DNA from: Dysidea avara
Lineage: Eukaryota > Porifera > Demospongiae > Dictyoceratida > Dysideidae
Reading direction: 5' to 3'
Assembly (NCBI RefSeq): GCF_963678975.1
Contig: NC_089281.1
Coordinates: 2,358,437 to 2,422,436, forward strand
Length of the DNA: 64,000 nucleotides
A model generated the notes under the pieces. It did no database searches and had not been told where the DNA came from. It saw only the letters and a list, made by a program, of their open reading frames with translations. Positions 24,401 to 35,900 of this stretch are shown in pieces; position 1 is the stretch's first letter; every line of letters starts with the position of its first letter. A program made the translations under genes and the position numbers.

Positions 24401-26920
24401 GAGAGCACAGTTTTATTGCCAGTCTCAGTATCAAACTTCACCCAGGATGCTGGCTGTGGCCACTGTTCAGTAATAGTAAACAGAACCACTCCACCATAGG
24501 AAAATACATCTAATGGTAGACCATATACTGGCCGGTCAGCTAGTGATTCAGGAGGCATGAAATCTGTAGTACCTGGAGCTACAGTCATTGTCCATGATGA
24601 TGTTGCTTGTACAGCTTTTGCAACACCCAGGTCACTAATTTTGGCTTCAAGGAAAGAGCTTAGTAGAATATTGTTTGGAGTGAGATCACGATGGACAATT
24701 GGGGGGTTCCTAGTATGAAGGTACCTTAGACCAAGGCACACTTCATGTAGTATATTTAGTTTGACATTGAGTGGAAGGTTGTTGTACTTCTCCACCAGCT
24801 GTCTTAGGCTATACTTCATCTTTTCCATTATCATAACAGGTATTGTACCCATTGTAGGATAGTACACTCCTATTATTATGATACATGAGGGAATAAAGCT
24901 TACACACACACACAACACACACACACACATACATTCAATATGCCAATTTAAAACAATAAGTTCTCAAAATTTTGAGGTTTTAAAAGCTGAGATTGAATTG
25001 TATCCCCATAACTTAAACCTCACCTGCACTTGTAGGAATTCTGTTACAAATACCTCAACCTCGGCTTCTCCTTGGCCTAACGGTATCCTAATCATGGTGG
25101 GGTTTACTATAACTTAACAATCACAGTAAATCCAGTGCTATGAACTGTGGGACAAAAATGTGACTATAAGCTGTACCTTTGATTGCTCTATTAGAATAGT
25201 TACTTGACTGTTCTATTGGAGAATCCAAAAGCAGTGGGAGGTAAAAGTAGTGTTGCTAAGGGTTTCATAACTATATCGGATGCTAGTCAAATGCAATTGT
25301 ATGCGTGCTGCTGAATACATTGGTACAGTAAGACCTCGTTTATCCGGACCCCAAACATCCGGACACTTGGTTAACGGAACGGGTCTGAAGTACTGCACAT
25401 GACTAATGGAAGTGGTTGTAAATTATCAGCTTGCCAGCTGGAGGGCAGCCATTCAAAGACATTGGCATGTAATTAGATGGTTTGATGATGGTTTGGTGGT
25501 AACCATTGGTTAATTTGTTGATAGCTTGGTGGTAACCACAGGCTAAACCCTATAGCAGACCTACTTGTATTGAAGTCTAAGTGCTCTTATTACAGTGTAG
25601 ACCATTGAGTACCATCAGTATAGTGAATAAGTGACTGCATTTATGCATGCACTAATGGATGATTCAAAGTTACAGATTATCCAAAGTTATGAACAGGGCT
25701 TGGGCCCAACAGGTTCGGATAAACAAGGTCCTACTGTATATAGTGTTTTTGCTATGATAAATTGTTAATTTGTTAGTACAGCAATAATAGAGCTACAGCT
25801 CCACTGAGCTAAATTTCAAAGGGAGCTTCTATTGAAATCACAGAAACTCGCCCAGAACTGCAACCATCACCAACAATTTTTCCCACAATGAATATGCAAA
25901 AACTTTAATGAGTATATATGGTATGTCAATACTGTACCATAGTAGTCTGGCAGTGCCCACCCCTTTGCATGTAGCACTACATGTGAAGGGGCGGGCACCA
26001 CCAGACTGGTACGGTAGTGAGATGTCTGTAGTGTTGTCTAGCCAGGTTAGCTATTACACATTAATTCCCCAAGATGAAGTTCTTACTGTTCAGAATATGT
26101 ATCGTCTTCTCAGGCACTCGGTAGGCTGTACTTAGTCTGGTGGCGCCTGCCCCTTCGCATAGGGTCTGGTCTCACTCTAGCATTCAAAATTTGTAGTGTT
26201 ACAGAAAACACCAATCAGATTGTGTTGTTGGTAATTACTAAATTCTTGTGGCATTTGTTTTGATGTTACAAATTTGATGGTATCACTCGTACAGCCACGG
26301 CCATTTCTTATCCACTACCCTGCCAAGGTTGTGTCATGTAGGCATGTACTGTAGGTATATCTGTGACTGCAGTCAGTCTTGACCTGCCGAAATTTCACTG
26401 TGACCTTTGAGTAAGTCTTTTCCAATCTTTGATCTGCGACATAGCAATGATTTTTGATTGTGGGCTGGAAATTTTGCCCTTGACCATTGATTTGACGAAT
26501 TTGGTAGGCTTGACCCTTGAATTAGAGTTTGACTGCAGTCACAGATTTACCTACAGTGAGTGTCTGTGTCACCCCCTTGCCTGCTACATGCTAGTACCCC
26601 GCTACCAAGAGTTCATAATGTTACTAACTACTGTTCAGTTACTAACTAATGCATTCAGTAAACACACCCAGAAACTGGACAATGAAAGGATGACGAAGTG
26701 CACTCCAGATCTGACACTCCCGAAGGAAATTTTCTCTGATCTTTGAAAGTTCATCACCTTTGGAATACTCGAGCAGAAGTGAATGAATTTCCTTTGCAGC
26801 ACAAAGAGTCCCTTCATAGTCAACTTCAAAAACTCTACCGTAAGCACCTCTACCGATTTCCTCCCCCGTTGAATTAACTCGGTAAAGAATTAAACTGTCA
26901 GCGACACTCGGTGCACTCAT
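20494..26920 (-). CDS. Gene B: TKL-like kinase / kelch protein
   Basis: Exons in transcript order are 26920-26668, 24869-24157 and 21432-20494; joined they give 634 residues ending TGT ACA TAA. The intron phases (1, then 0) match genes A and C. The kinase occupies about residues 15-300 with K43, HRDLTPNN and DLG all present, and the kelch domain the last 300. No exon like the coiled coil of A and C could be found in the 2.7-kb second intron, so this paralogue probably joins kinase to propeller directly, in frame. That intron contains a LINE 3' end and a SINE-like repeat. Predicted cytoplasmic protein kinase whose propeller would bind a partner or substrate; that role is inferred from domain type only. 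Gene E ends 3 kb upstream on the same strand. Confidence 0.85.
22763..22862 (+). repeat. tRNA-derived SINE-like repeat
   Basis: A-box-like TAGTTGTCAATCGGTA (22771) and B-box-like GGTTCTAATAT (22815) sit at tRNA-like spacing, and the body resembles a tRNA anticodon arm. The B-box region is duplicated and is followed by a T-rich tail. Intron 2 of gene B. Acceptor-stem pairing is absent, so not a functional tRNA. Confidence 0.45.
23386..23944 (+). pseudogene. 5'-truncated non-LTR retrotransposon (LINE) 3' end
   Basis: An open frame from before 23416 to a stop at 23862 encodes the reverse-transcriptase C-terminal region typical of Jockey/CR1-type LINEs: VRPQLEYASAVWDPY, then LEKVQRRAARWV. It is followed by a short 3' UTR and an AAT microsatellite (23918-23943) as tail. 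Everything upstream is missing, as usual for dead-on-arrival LINE copies. It lies in intron 2 of gene B, opposite strand. Confidence 0.8.
24157..24869 (-). CDS. Gene B exon 2: kinase C-lobe
   Basis: 713 nt from ATAATAG|GAGTGTAC to CAACAT|GTTAGT. It encodes VHRDLTPNNILL, SDLGVAK, PPES, DVFSYGGVVLF and a final serine/glutamine-rich tail. A CA microsatellite (24899-24930) lies just before the acceptor. Confidence 0.85.
25326..25736. mobile_element. Pogo/Tigger-like MITE
   Basis: Ends CAGTAAGACCTCGTTTATCC and the complement GGATAAACAAGGTCCTACTG, flanked by TA on both sides (25324-25325, 25737-25738). The CAGT(A/G)-GACCTCGTTTAT end type is characteristic of Tc1/mariner pogo-group elements. No transposase frame. 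Intron 1 of gene B. Confidence 0.75.
25943..26008. mobile_element. Short hairpin MITE, TAGTCTGG family
   Basis: A 66-bp near-palindrome: TAGTCTGGCAGTGCCCACCC against GGGCGGGCACCACCAGACT. The flanks GTACCATAG and GTACGGTAG resemble a 9-bp target duplication. Related ends occur at 26132 and in the elements at 11142 and 28117. Confidence 0.65.
26668..26920 (-). CDS. Gene B exon 1: kinase N-lobe
   Basis: 253 nt starting MSAPSVADSLI, with glycine loop GRGAYGRVFEV and K43 in CAAKEIH, ending PFIVQFLG with donor CTGG|GTGTGT. Same length as gene A exon 1. Confidence 0.85.
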
Positions 26921-27019
26921 TTTGACTCGAATAGTGTTGTGGCTATATAGTCTCGCTTCGCACAGAGCTTATCGATTGGAAGCTAAGTTACAGGCGCTTA
27001 ACTTATAGATAATTTCCTA

Positions 27020-27784
27020 AGGTAAGTGCACCTAACTCCGGACAGTTTTTGCTTTCGGTGCTCTATCTCCGCCATGCAAGCGAATTTCTCAATCCTTAAA
27101 ATATGGTGATAAAGCCTATCCTATGGTGCATCAGTCCTGCAAGTTTCATTAAAATATCTCCATCCGTCGAGGAGCTGCACTCCAATATTCAACTATGTGT
27201 AAATTTCGCGCATGCTCCTAACTCCGGACACTTTTTATCACGCCTGATACAGCACTTCAGAAGTTAATTTCGAATTTTAAACACCGCCACGTTAAACGTA
27301 CATCTATTTCCCACCTCATACTCGATTTTGAGAGTCATAGTACCTTTCGTTGCCGAGTTATGAGTATTTCAAATCTAGGTGTATTTACGCAAATATTTAT
27401 GTAGCTCCAATGAAACTGGCTCTTACAAAATCGTCCATAGTAAGTGTTTGGCTGATTGTTTGCAAACGAAACTTGGTACAGTGGTAGGTCATATTTGTCC
27501 CTCTGCACTGTATGAAAATCAGCCAGATAGCTCTTTGAGTTTGGGAATAAACAGCGATTATCGAAGAATTTTTGATAATTTTGCCACACACGGCAATAAA
27601 TAATTACCTCGTTTGGAAAATCTAGCAGGCCTTTTAAGCTGATTTTAGGATTACAACATCATTGTATATGAAGCATTAATCACCTAAAATTTCAAGTAAA
27701 TGCTGTAGATAGTTTTGGAGATATGACGCCAAACATTGGAAGTGTCTGGAGTTAGGAACTGTCCGGAATTAGGCGCACTTACCT
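27020..27784. mobile_element. TIR DNA element, 765 bp, upstream of gene B
   Basis: The left end AGGTAAGTGCACCTAACTCC and the complement of the right end (AGGTAAGTGCGCCTAATTCC) match over about 26 bases, with TA on each side (27018-27019, 27785-27786). The interior has only short frames and no transposase. It starts about 100 bp upstream of the gene B start codon and so may contain or displace promoter sequence. Confidence 0.75.
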
Positions 27785-27957
27785 TATCGATAAGCGCCGT
27801 GCGAGTCGTCCTCGTGGCAACGTGTATATAAGTAGTCAGTAGTCTAAGAACAGAACAGTTATCTATGCTTTTTATGCTGGCATATTTGTAGAGAGCCATT
27901 GCCTTACATATCTCAATAGTTTTCCTTAGGGTAGCTATCATACCGGTACTGGCAGTA

Positions 27958-28298
27958 CAGTGAAACCTGTGTATTAAGGCGGACACCTTGGGACCGGCCA
28001 AAGTGTCCTGATTATCAAGGTGTCCTGATTTTCCAGGTCAGTTTACATGCTAAGGGATACTTTGGGACCATTACCAAGTGTCCAGATTATGCAGTTCTTA
28101 TTTTCAAGTGCTGCAGTAGTCTCGCGTGCCAGACGGTTTGTGTGGGGGCGGCAAATAAACAATTTACCGCCCCCACACAAACTGTCTGGCACGCGAGACT
28201 AGTGCTGCAGCACATGTTGCTGTCAGACCCGAGGTCAGACCTTCAGTGCTGGCCACTGTAAAGTGCTAATAATAATAATATTAACTGAGGTTCCACTG
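27958..28298. mobile_element. Pogo-like MITE carrying a nested MITE
   Basis: Ends CAGTGAAACCTGTGTATTAA and the complement TTAACTGAGGTTCCACTG, flanked by TA on both sides. It is interrupted by the hairpin element 28117-28201 and its duplicated target. Confidence 0.7.
28117..28201. mobile_element. 85-bp hairpin MITE with perfect 9-bp target duplication
   Basis: TAGTCTCGCGTGCCAGACGG pairs with the right arm ending GCCAGACG-like complement CTGGCACGCGAGACTA; the arms of about 35 bp surround a 15-base loop. GTGCTGCAG flanks it exactly on both sides (28108-28116 and 28202-28210). A 9-bp duplication is typical of Mutator-like elements (family knowledge). Confidence 0.85.
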
Positions 28299-29943
28299 TA
28301 GCCCACTGGGGATAATTATATAGCTACATAATTTCTTTTCTTTTGTTGGTTGAATAGCCACACACTTGATTATATGTATGAGCTACTGCACTGAGATATC
28401 TTGCCAAATCCAGAGTTAAAGCAATATCATATATGCATGTGTAATACAAAGAAATACTCTTCTGTGAGGTTGTACACAGAAATTAAAGGCAAGGGGTAGC
28501 TAACCGCCCACGTAAACTTCTAAATTGTGTACGAGAGTCCCAATATTAAAGTATTTCTGTATTATTTCAATAAATATTTCATGGATTTATAATTGGATTT
28601 CTCAGATAGTGTACAAGAGTCCCAGTTTGTGAGCTACCTCTTGCAGAAAGGTGATGAACTACATGAAGAGCTTGAGGTTATCTATATAATATACAGGAGG
28701 AAAGTAGTATTGTGCTAAAAGACACTGTGAAAGTCCTTGGCCCCTTTATGGTTGTTTTTTTGATTGTCATGTGACTCCAATTCCTCACACTATATATACA
28801 GCTACAATCAGCCAAGCCTATATGTTCAAACATGTGTAACTGGACATGTATGTATAGTTGTTTGCTTAACGGCAATACAGTAGATACTGACCTTGATGAA
28901 TCATATTGATATGCTATACACAAAGTTTTAGTATAGTAGCTTTCTTGTATATATGTCACTAGAGGACAGTGATTAGTAACTAATCTATAGAGTGATCAGC
29001 TGCTGTATTCTGATCCGTTGTTGCAAGCATTGAACAATAAATGTGGACAGGTCATGCACAACTCCATCCTCTTCCGTTGTCGAGTCCATTGTCTATACTT
29101 ACTTCAATTTCCTCAGTTTTTTGTGCTCTTCAATAGTCTGCACAGTAACAACAATAATAACACTAATAAAATAGCAAATAAACTTGTTATCTTCAGGGAG
29201 TTTATATATGCATGGAATTGGCATGCTATCTAAGCACAAAAAGGGGCTATGCACACATAGCTAAAAATTAACAGTAAGTGGCTCGGGTAGCTGGGTACAT
29301 CCAATCTCCAGCTGCTGACAAATTCTGAATGCTGGAAGGTTAAAACTTTACCTACCGTTATCTATGTCCGTGCAGCAAATGTCACGATCTCTTGCCACCA
29401 TCAAACTTTCAAACACTATAGCTAAGTTATAATTAGTTAAAGTAATTATAATGTATGTATAACTTGTGTTTTAGGCTGCAAGCACCAGTTGCTTGCAGAC
29501 CCTTGGCATACTTGCCATAAAGTAATAATAAAATAAATAAATTTACCTACAATCAAAGCCATTCTGTAGTCTCAGCAGTGTAAGAAATGTAATGTTTGAG
29601 CTAGCTAATAGTAGCTATACAATCAAAATTACTTTTGTATGTTTGATCAGATGCTCCAGACAATTTTGTGTGGGTTTGCCCCTACCAAGTTTGATGCAAT
29701 AGCTTACGTAATTAAGGGCCCTTTACATGTAACTTACAATACACTGCTGAGTATTTTTTGTTAGGTTTATGAAAACTGTCCTGCATTCAGACTGTTTCAC
29801 TGGAAACTTATAGAATTCACAATTTCATTACTAAAACAGTTGTACACACAGTTCCAGATCATAGATGTACTATAATATATTAGATCATAGATGTACTATA
29901 AATATATAATAATTGTTAATAAATCCTTAGTACATTAGTTCAC

Positions 29944-32900
29944 TCATGTGGTAAATTTTTTATCCCATTGCTTCTCTTCCATCCTCTTCTTACGCAAAGC
30001 TGCAGCTTGTTTCTGCATTATGTTAATGAAGATAATATAACCACACCACATATTTTATTACTACCATGATCACTTACCTGATGTTCAAAGGACTCTACTA
30101 ACTTATCAACTTTTTTATTCAACTTCTCAATCTCTTTCAGAGCCTCATCTGAAGCAGTTGTAATGCATTTTGCATCATGCAGAGGAAAGAAATCAACTTC
30201 ATCACTTTCAATCTGACCAATGCATATAATCATTATTACCAAACAATCAAATCTCACCAAGTTATACACATAGCACTCTATAGCAGTGTGGTCATTGACA
30301 TCAATCCTCTTCAAGTGCAAGTAGTAGTAGATGTAGTCCCACATGCAGTGCTCATATTTGACATGATGGTCAAATGTCTGTTGACGTACATATAAGGTAA
30401 CACTAAGACAATAACAGGTAGCTTACTGTTTTAGTTTTCCTTTCAAACTCAACACTCGGATAACCACAAATAAAGCAATATGCTTTCTTGTCTTCTTCTA
30501 TATGCCACTGTTATGGATAATGATGTCACAATGTAACTATGTATACCACCAACTATATTACCCTTTGATCTCGTAGCTCAGTGAATGTATCCACTATGAC
30601 AGCAAACACAATGGCCATACCAATACTGGCTACAATAATGAAATATGTCACATCATAGAAAATAACACGAAATGCAGCACTCTCAAATTTTTGTGGCAAA
30701 TCCGCAGCCTGTAACAGAATTGTAATTTAGCTGGGTCATTAGAATGTTTACTTACCAAACTGATGGGATCTGGAAGGCCATATCTTAGTACAGTGATGAA
30801 ACACTGTGCAAGGGAACTGCAAAATAGAACATTATTGCTGTCACGGTTGTCAAACTCATTGGCAAGAAATGCAAATGTGCCCTCAGCATAAATAAACAAT
30901 ATAATCAAACCAAGTGTGCCAATCCATAGTAATGCACCAACTATAACAAATACCCAGTACATGACAGAGGATAACACACTTCAATACTTTACCATGTTTT
31001 GTAACAGACTTTAGTACTCTCTTTAATATATCATTGTCAATCACAATATGTAGTAAGCACAGACAATAGAAGTATCCATAATATCGTAATGATAACACTG
31101 AGCACATCACGAATACCTAAATCAACACAATGATTATGCAACTTCAATGACAAGGATGCTTACTATGTGGTATATAGGTCTTACACCAAACACTGGCTCA
31201 TCTGAATAGCTGTGTTCTCTTACTACCTGAGGTTTATGCAGATATTTGTAAACCTTATTTCGAAGCCTGCAAACAGTCAAACATAACATAGGGTATATAC
31301 AGTTAAATGCGTACCAATAGAAAAACATCTGGTAGAACAAAGTTGGATGCTTTGATGAGTACATAAGAAATTAACATAGATATACTCATTATTAAATGAA
31401 TAGTCCCACAGTAATACAACACATGGTTAAAGAACCAGTGATCATTATCACTCTCTGGCTTAGTGGGAGTATCCACTGTACATAACGTGTGGTCACAATC
31501 ATTAGGTGTAAAACTTCCTACAGGCACGTGGTTGTTGTAACAGGATGTTTGCAAACAGTAATCATTTAGCTCTGATTTGTTGCCTGGCCAGCTTGTGTTA
31601 TGTGCTGAATTGTAGTCCCTGGATATTCAATTATGAACAACAAAGGTATCAAAAATGTAGTGGGATGTACTCACTGTTTTAGTTGCACATCACTCCATGC
31701 AATCAAAAGTAATAAATTCATCAGCAAAGTCCAGACCATGAGTATCTGGTTTCTCCGATGTCTATTCCATTAATAAGACAGTTAAGCAAAATATAAAGTT
31801 TATTAACTTACAGGTAGGTTATGAACAGCTTAGTGTACCAGTATTTCTGTAGATGAGCCTGATGATGCAGCGTGCATCAAATAAGTAACAATGCATGCAA
31901 TTATTGAATGCTCTTACCAAATGATTAATTTCCTTCTCTACTGCCTTCATCCATTTTAAAAAATCCTGAACTTTTTCTTCAGTAGAATCACGGTTTACTT
32001 TATATTTCACTATTTCTTGTGTTATTGCTGATATTTTATCCTAACATAATGACAGTAAGAGTATTAATGTACTATATACAGCACAAGTGTCTATCCACGA
32101 TTGCACGAATGATATAAGCACATGTACTCGGCACCTAATTTAAGGACAATGTGTTATATAATTTGTATAAAATTAAAGCAATTTATATATGATTCAAGTT
32201 ATATAAAAAGGTGGTACTTTCTCTCAAAAATACTTCTGTGCTAGAGCTTCCCATTGGTGAAGTGCTATACCATCCCCTTTTCATTCGATCATCAAGGGCC
32301 TCCATTACCAGCATCATGATTACCATTCTTATTTCAGTTGTGAAACAATGCTGTGGGTAACTTTTAAGCAGATTTTCTAGAGTTACCTCTGATCATGCTT
32401 CACATAAGGATGCACACAAACACATGCACAATCCACAAACAAACTCAAATTAGCTTCATTTCATGAGTATGACTAAGTCACTTTGCACATAGTACAGACA
32501 TTCACTTACTGTGCAAATCTGGAATGTTTGGATCATCATGTCTATACACTTGCCGGACAGCTAATGTTGAATATTCTGAGCTACACACAAAAAAGAACAG
32601 CCATATAATCTAAAGAAAAGGCTGCAAGCAGTTCTGTGACATTTTTTAAGAGCTTCAATTTGCTACCTTTGTAGCCAATACTGCATAGTGGTTTTTTTCA
32701 AAAGAAAATACTCTTATGGAACATTAAACAACAACACACAAAAGAATTTAAGAAATATACTACTGAGTGGGCTAAAATATGTATCTTCTCTTCTTGGCTT
32801 CTGTTTGCACTGTTATCAGCATGCCATGTCCATTAAGGGAGTGATAGCCTCAAATGTTGTCAATCATATTATATTGAAGATGAAAAGAGTCAAGAAGAAA

Positions 32901-35900
32901 GAGAAAATTTAAAAAAACTTTGTATCTTCTATTAGAGTGGTTGAATGTTCTGTAAGAGCACTTGGACTTAAGTATAGCGAGTAGGGCCATGGCCAATAGG
33001 TAGGTCAACGGATCTCAAGTTGAGCTCGGCTCTGTGATCATGAGCTGTTAGTGGAGTCTTTCAGTCATAGATAGTCCATGTTTAGGCTTTTAGTCTGCAC
33101 TTTGGACTTCTTGTAGGTCAATCCTAGGCTAGAGTCAGTGATTTGCACTGATCATAATGATGAGAAGGGGCAGTTCCCCTCAATGGAGAACAGTTCCTCA
33201 CACCTTTTCAGTTGCTCAGAAGCTAAGTATACAGCAACCATTTTAGTCAACTTACTTTGCCTTATTAGTTATGCAAAAATGGAATACTACATGAATCAGT
33301 ATTAGGAGTGAAACAGATCAAGATACTCTAATAGAGCAGTCACCTAACTACTCTAATAGAACATTTAGCAGAACCACAGAAACTTTAATATATATGCATT
33401 AAGTATTAACAGATGTATATCTATACATAACAAGTGCATAAGCCATCTATCTGATGCCTAATAAGGCAAAATACACTGTTAGTTTCTCATCAGCCACTTC
33501 CTTGATTTTCATGTGAGCAGGGGGTCATTTTTCATTATTCATCATGACAGGTTATCTGTCACTACAGGGATTAAAGCCTAGGCATTCCAGCCTGATTTAT
33601 AAATTTTGGAAAAATGGACTTTTATGTGCTCAATAGATAGAGTAGTGATTGCCGATCTCAGAAATATGTGATACAGTCTGGGAAAACCAATCTTATCGCC
33701 CATGTCAGCAGTTTCAATTTTTCACCAAGAACACAAAGCTACAAGAATAAATTATCTAATTTCACAATCAAAATCAGCTAGACTTGAGTGATCTGGTTTT
33801 GCTTGCTGCTTTTCCCAAGCCCTGTGGCAATCCATATGTGCGGTGTGGGGCCTTAATGGAGCTCTGATCAGCTTGGGGATGGCTGTATGTGGCTGTACAG
33901 CTCTGTGGTGTTGAATAAACACCTCTGCTGTTAATGTACTTTTATTTTAGCCAGTTGTGAGACCTGAAATGGCCCATAACGTGGCCTAGTTCATCCCTAC
34001 GCCTTCCTTTTCAATTTTTTGAATAGCCTCTTGCCCTTCTTCTGGGCCCCTACCTCCCTCCCATTTTGGAGCTCACCTGATACAGTCAACCTCGGTTTAA
34101 AACTATCTAAAATGGCAGGAAACTTAGTTGTTGGCTACTTGCACAGTGGATGCTCTGGAAATTATAAAATGTGTGAAAATTTGGTACACATAGCTTCAAC
34201 CATTGGAGAACTACAACACACTAAATACTTAAAACCGGCATTTCTCAATACTTTAAATACGCGATAAGACCAGTTTTTCCAGACTGGGTCACATATATAG
34301 TTTGTTGGGTTGGGTACATGTAATGAGAGTAACTTCAGGGTCTATTGGATCTCAGTGGTCTTTACATGCTTTGTGGTGAGCAAATATGTTTCACCTACTG
34401 CACACTTGTCAATACAATGGTGCATACCCATAGGCAAGTGGCTATCTCAAGTAAGTAAAAAGATCAAGTTAACAACTTATAAAAGTAAACAACTAAAGTG
34501 GAGGTGTCACAATGATGCAACAATACCTAAGGTGGAGTTGTGGATTCAATTATGGTATTGTTATACAGACTTTGAAATGGTTCATACTTTTGAGTTAGTG
34601 ACACAACTATCAGAGAACTGTTATGTGGCTGAAAATTGCTAACCCGAGCAACTACGCACTTTAAAGTAAGCACCAGTGACTGACTACCTTCCATACATCA
34701 GTATGTTTTTTAACACTTTCAAGTATTCTTCAAACATTACATTACAAGGCTTTAATACGACACAAAACTCACTTAGATGTAACGTGCATGATACAACTAA
34801 GATTTCCATGATGATCAGCATGTGGACAAACCCCAAAACGATTTTCATTCCCATTGGAGCTCAGATGATGGAGCAATCCTAAGTGAAACGGTGTTGTTAT
34901 TTTGTACCAGGGTTCTATTGGGGAATATATAGAGAAGTTTTTTATTAAAAAATCTCGGATACTGGAATGCCTACTTAAAGCTTAGGCGACTCCAAATAAA
35001 TTCTCAGTTTCCCATCCACCACCCATACCTGGTTACTGTCAGCTCTAAATATTCCATTATTCCGTATTCTTCCAGTTATTCCTGCATACTGTACAGGCTC
35101 AGTAAATTTATCTTGTAACAGTGTCAGCAGTCAGTTATTAAGTTGGCACAAATTCATGCCATGTTATAAGCTCTATGCTGATCTTCCTAGCTACCAGACA
35201 AGAGTTAGTGCCCAAGTACTATTCCACCTTATATCACATCTACTCTAAGCAGACCGGATCTTATGTTAGTTTCTACAGATTCCATAATGCTATTAGAGCT
35301 CTCTGTGGTTACTAATACTCTGCATCACTTTTAGCTGCAAGGAATCGTAAAGAAGATCGCTATGGTTCTTGACCTTCAACATGCCGGATTTCCAGTTGAT
35401 CTTGTGACAAATGAAGTTGGTTGTCTAGGACATTTAAGCCAGTGATTGTCACAAAGCTTAGCAATGTATGCCTACTTCAGCAGGCAGCTCGTGTTGCAAT
35501 CTCCTGTTCATACTGACATACAGGATATTTAACTGTTGGGCTTCAGCATCATGGGATATTGTCAATCTGTTGAAATGTTGATAGCTATGCCATGTATAAT
35601 TATAAGTAGCTACGATTTGCTTGTTTATTTTTTTGTCTTGCCAGGGCTCCACTTATTATTACCTTTTTAGTAACTTGGTAACCCTGAGCCTCCTTACCCC
35701 TTGTAATTATATTGTACATGTAATTGTCAAATCATCATGACATTTATCTCTCGTTTGTGATCATTTGCCTGGCACAACCATAAATGAAAAAAAACTACAT
35801 AAAAGCATGCGTAAGCTTGCACCTTCATTTTCAGTTGCAAAAGTGGCCATAATAATTTGACAATTACATGTCCAATAATTACAAGGGGTGAGGCTCAGGG

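Noticed and set aside
32221..32390. Candidate third exon of gene E as a firm call
   Set aside because: Its acceptor and phase fit, and the frame reads plausibly, but the donor is weak and I could not match it to a known ITPR segment, so it is kept only as an uncertain exon in the gene model.
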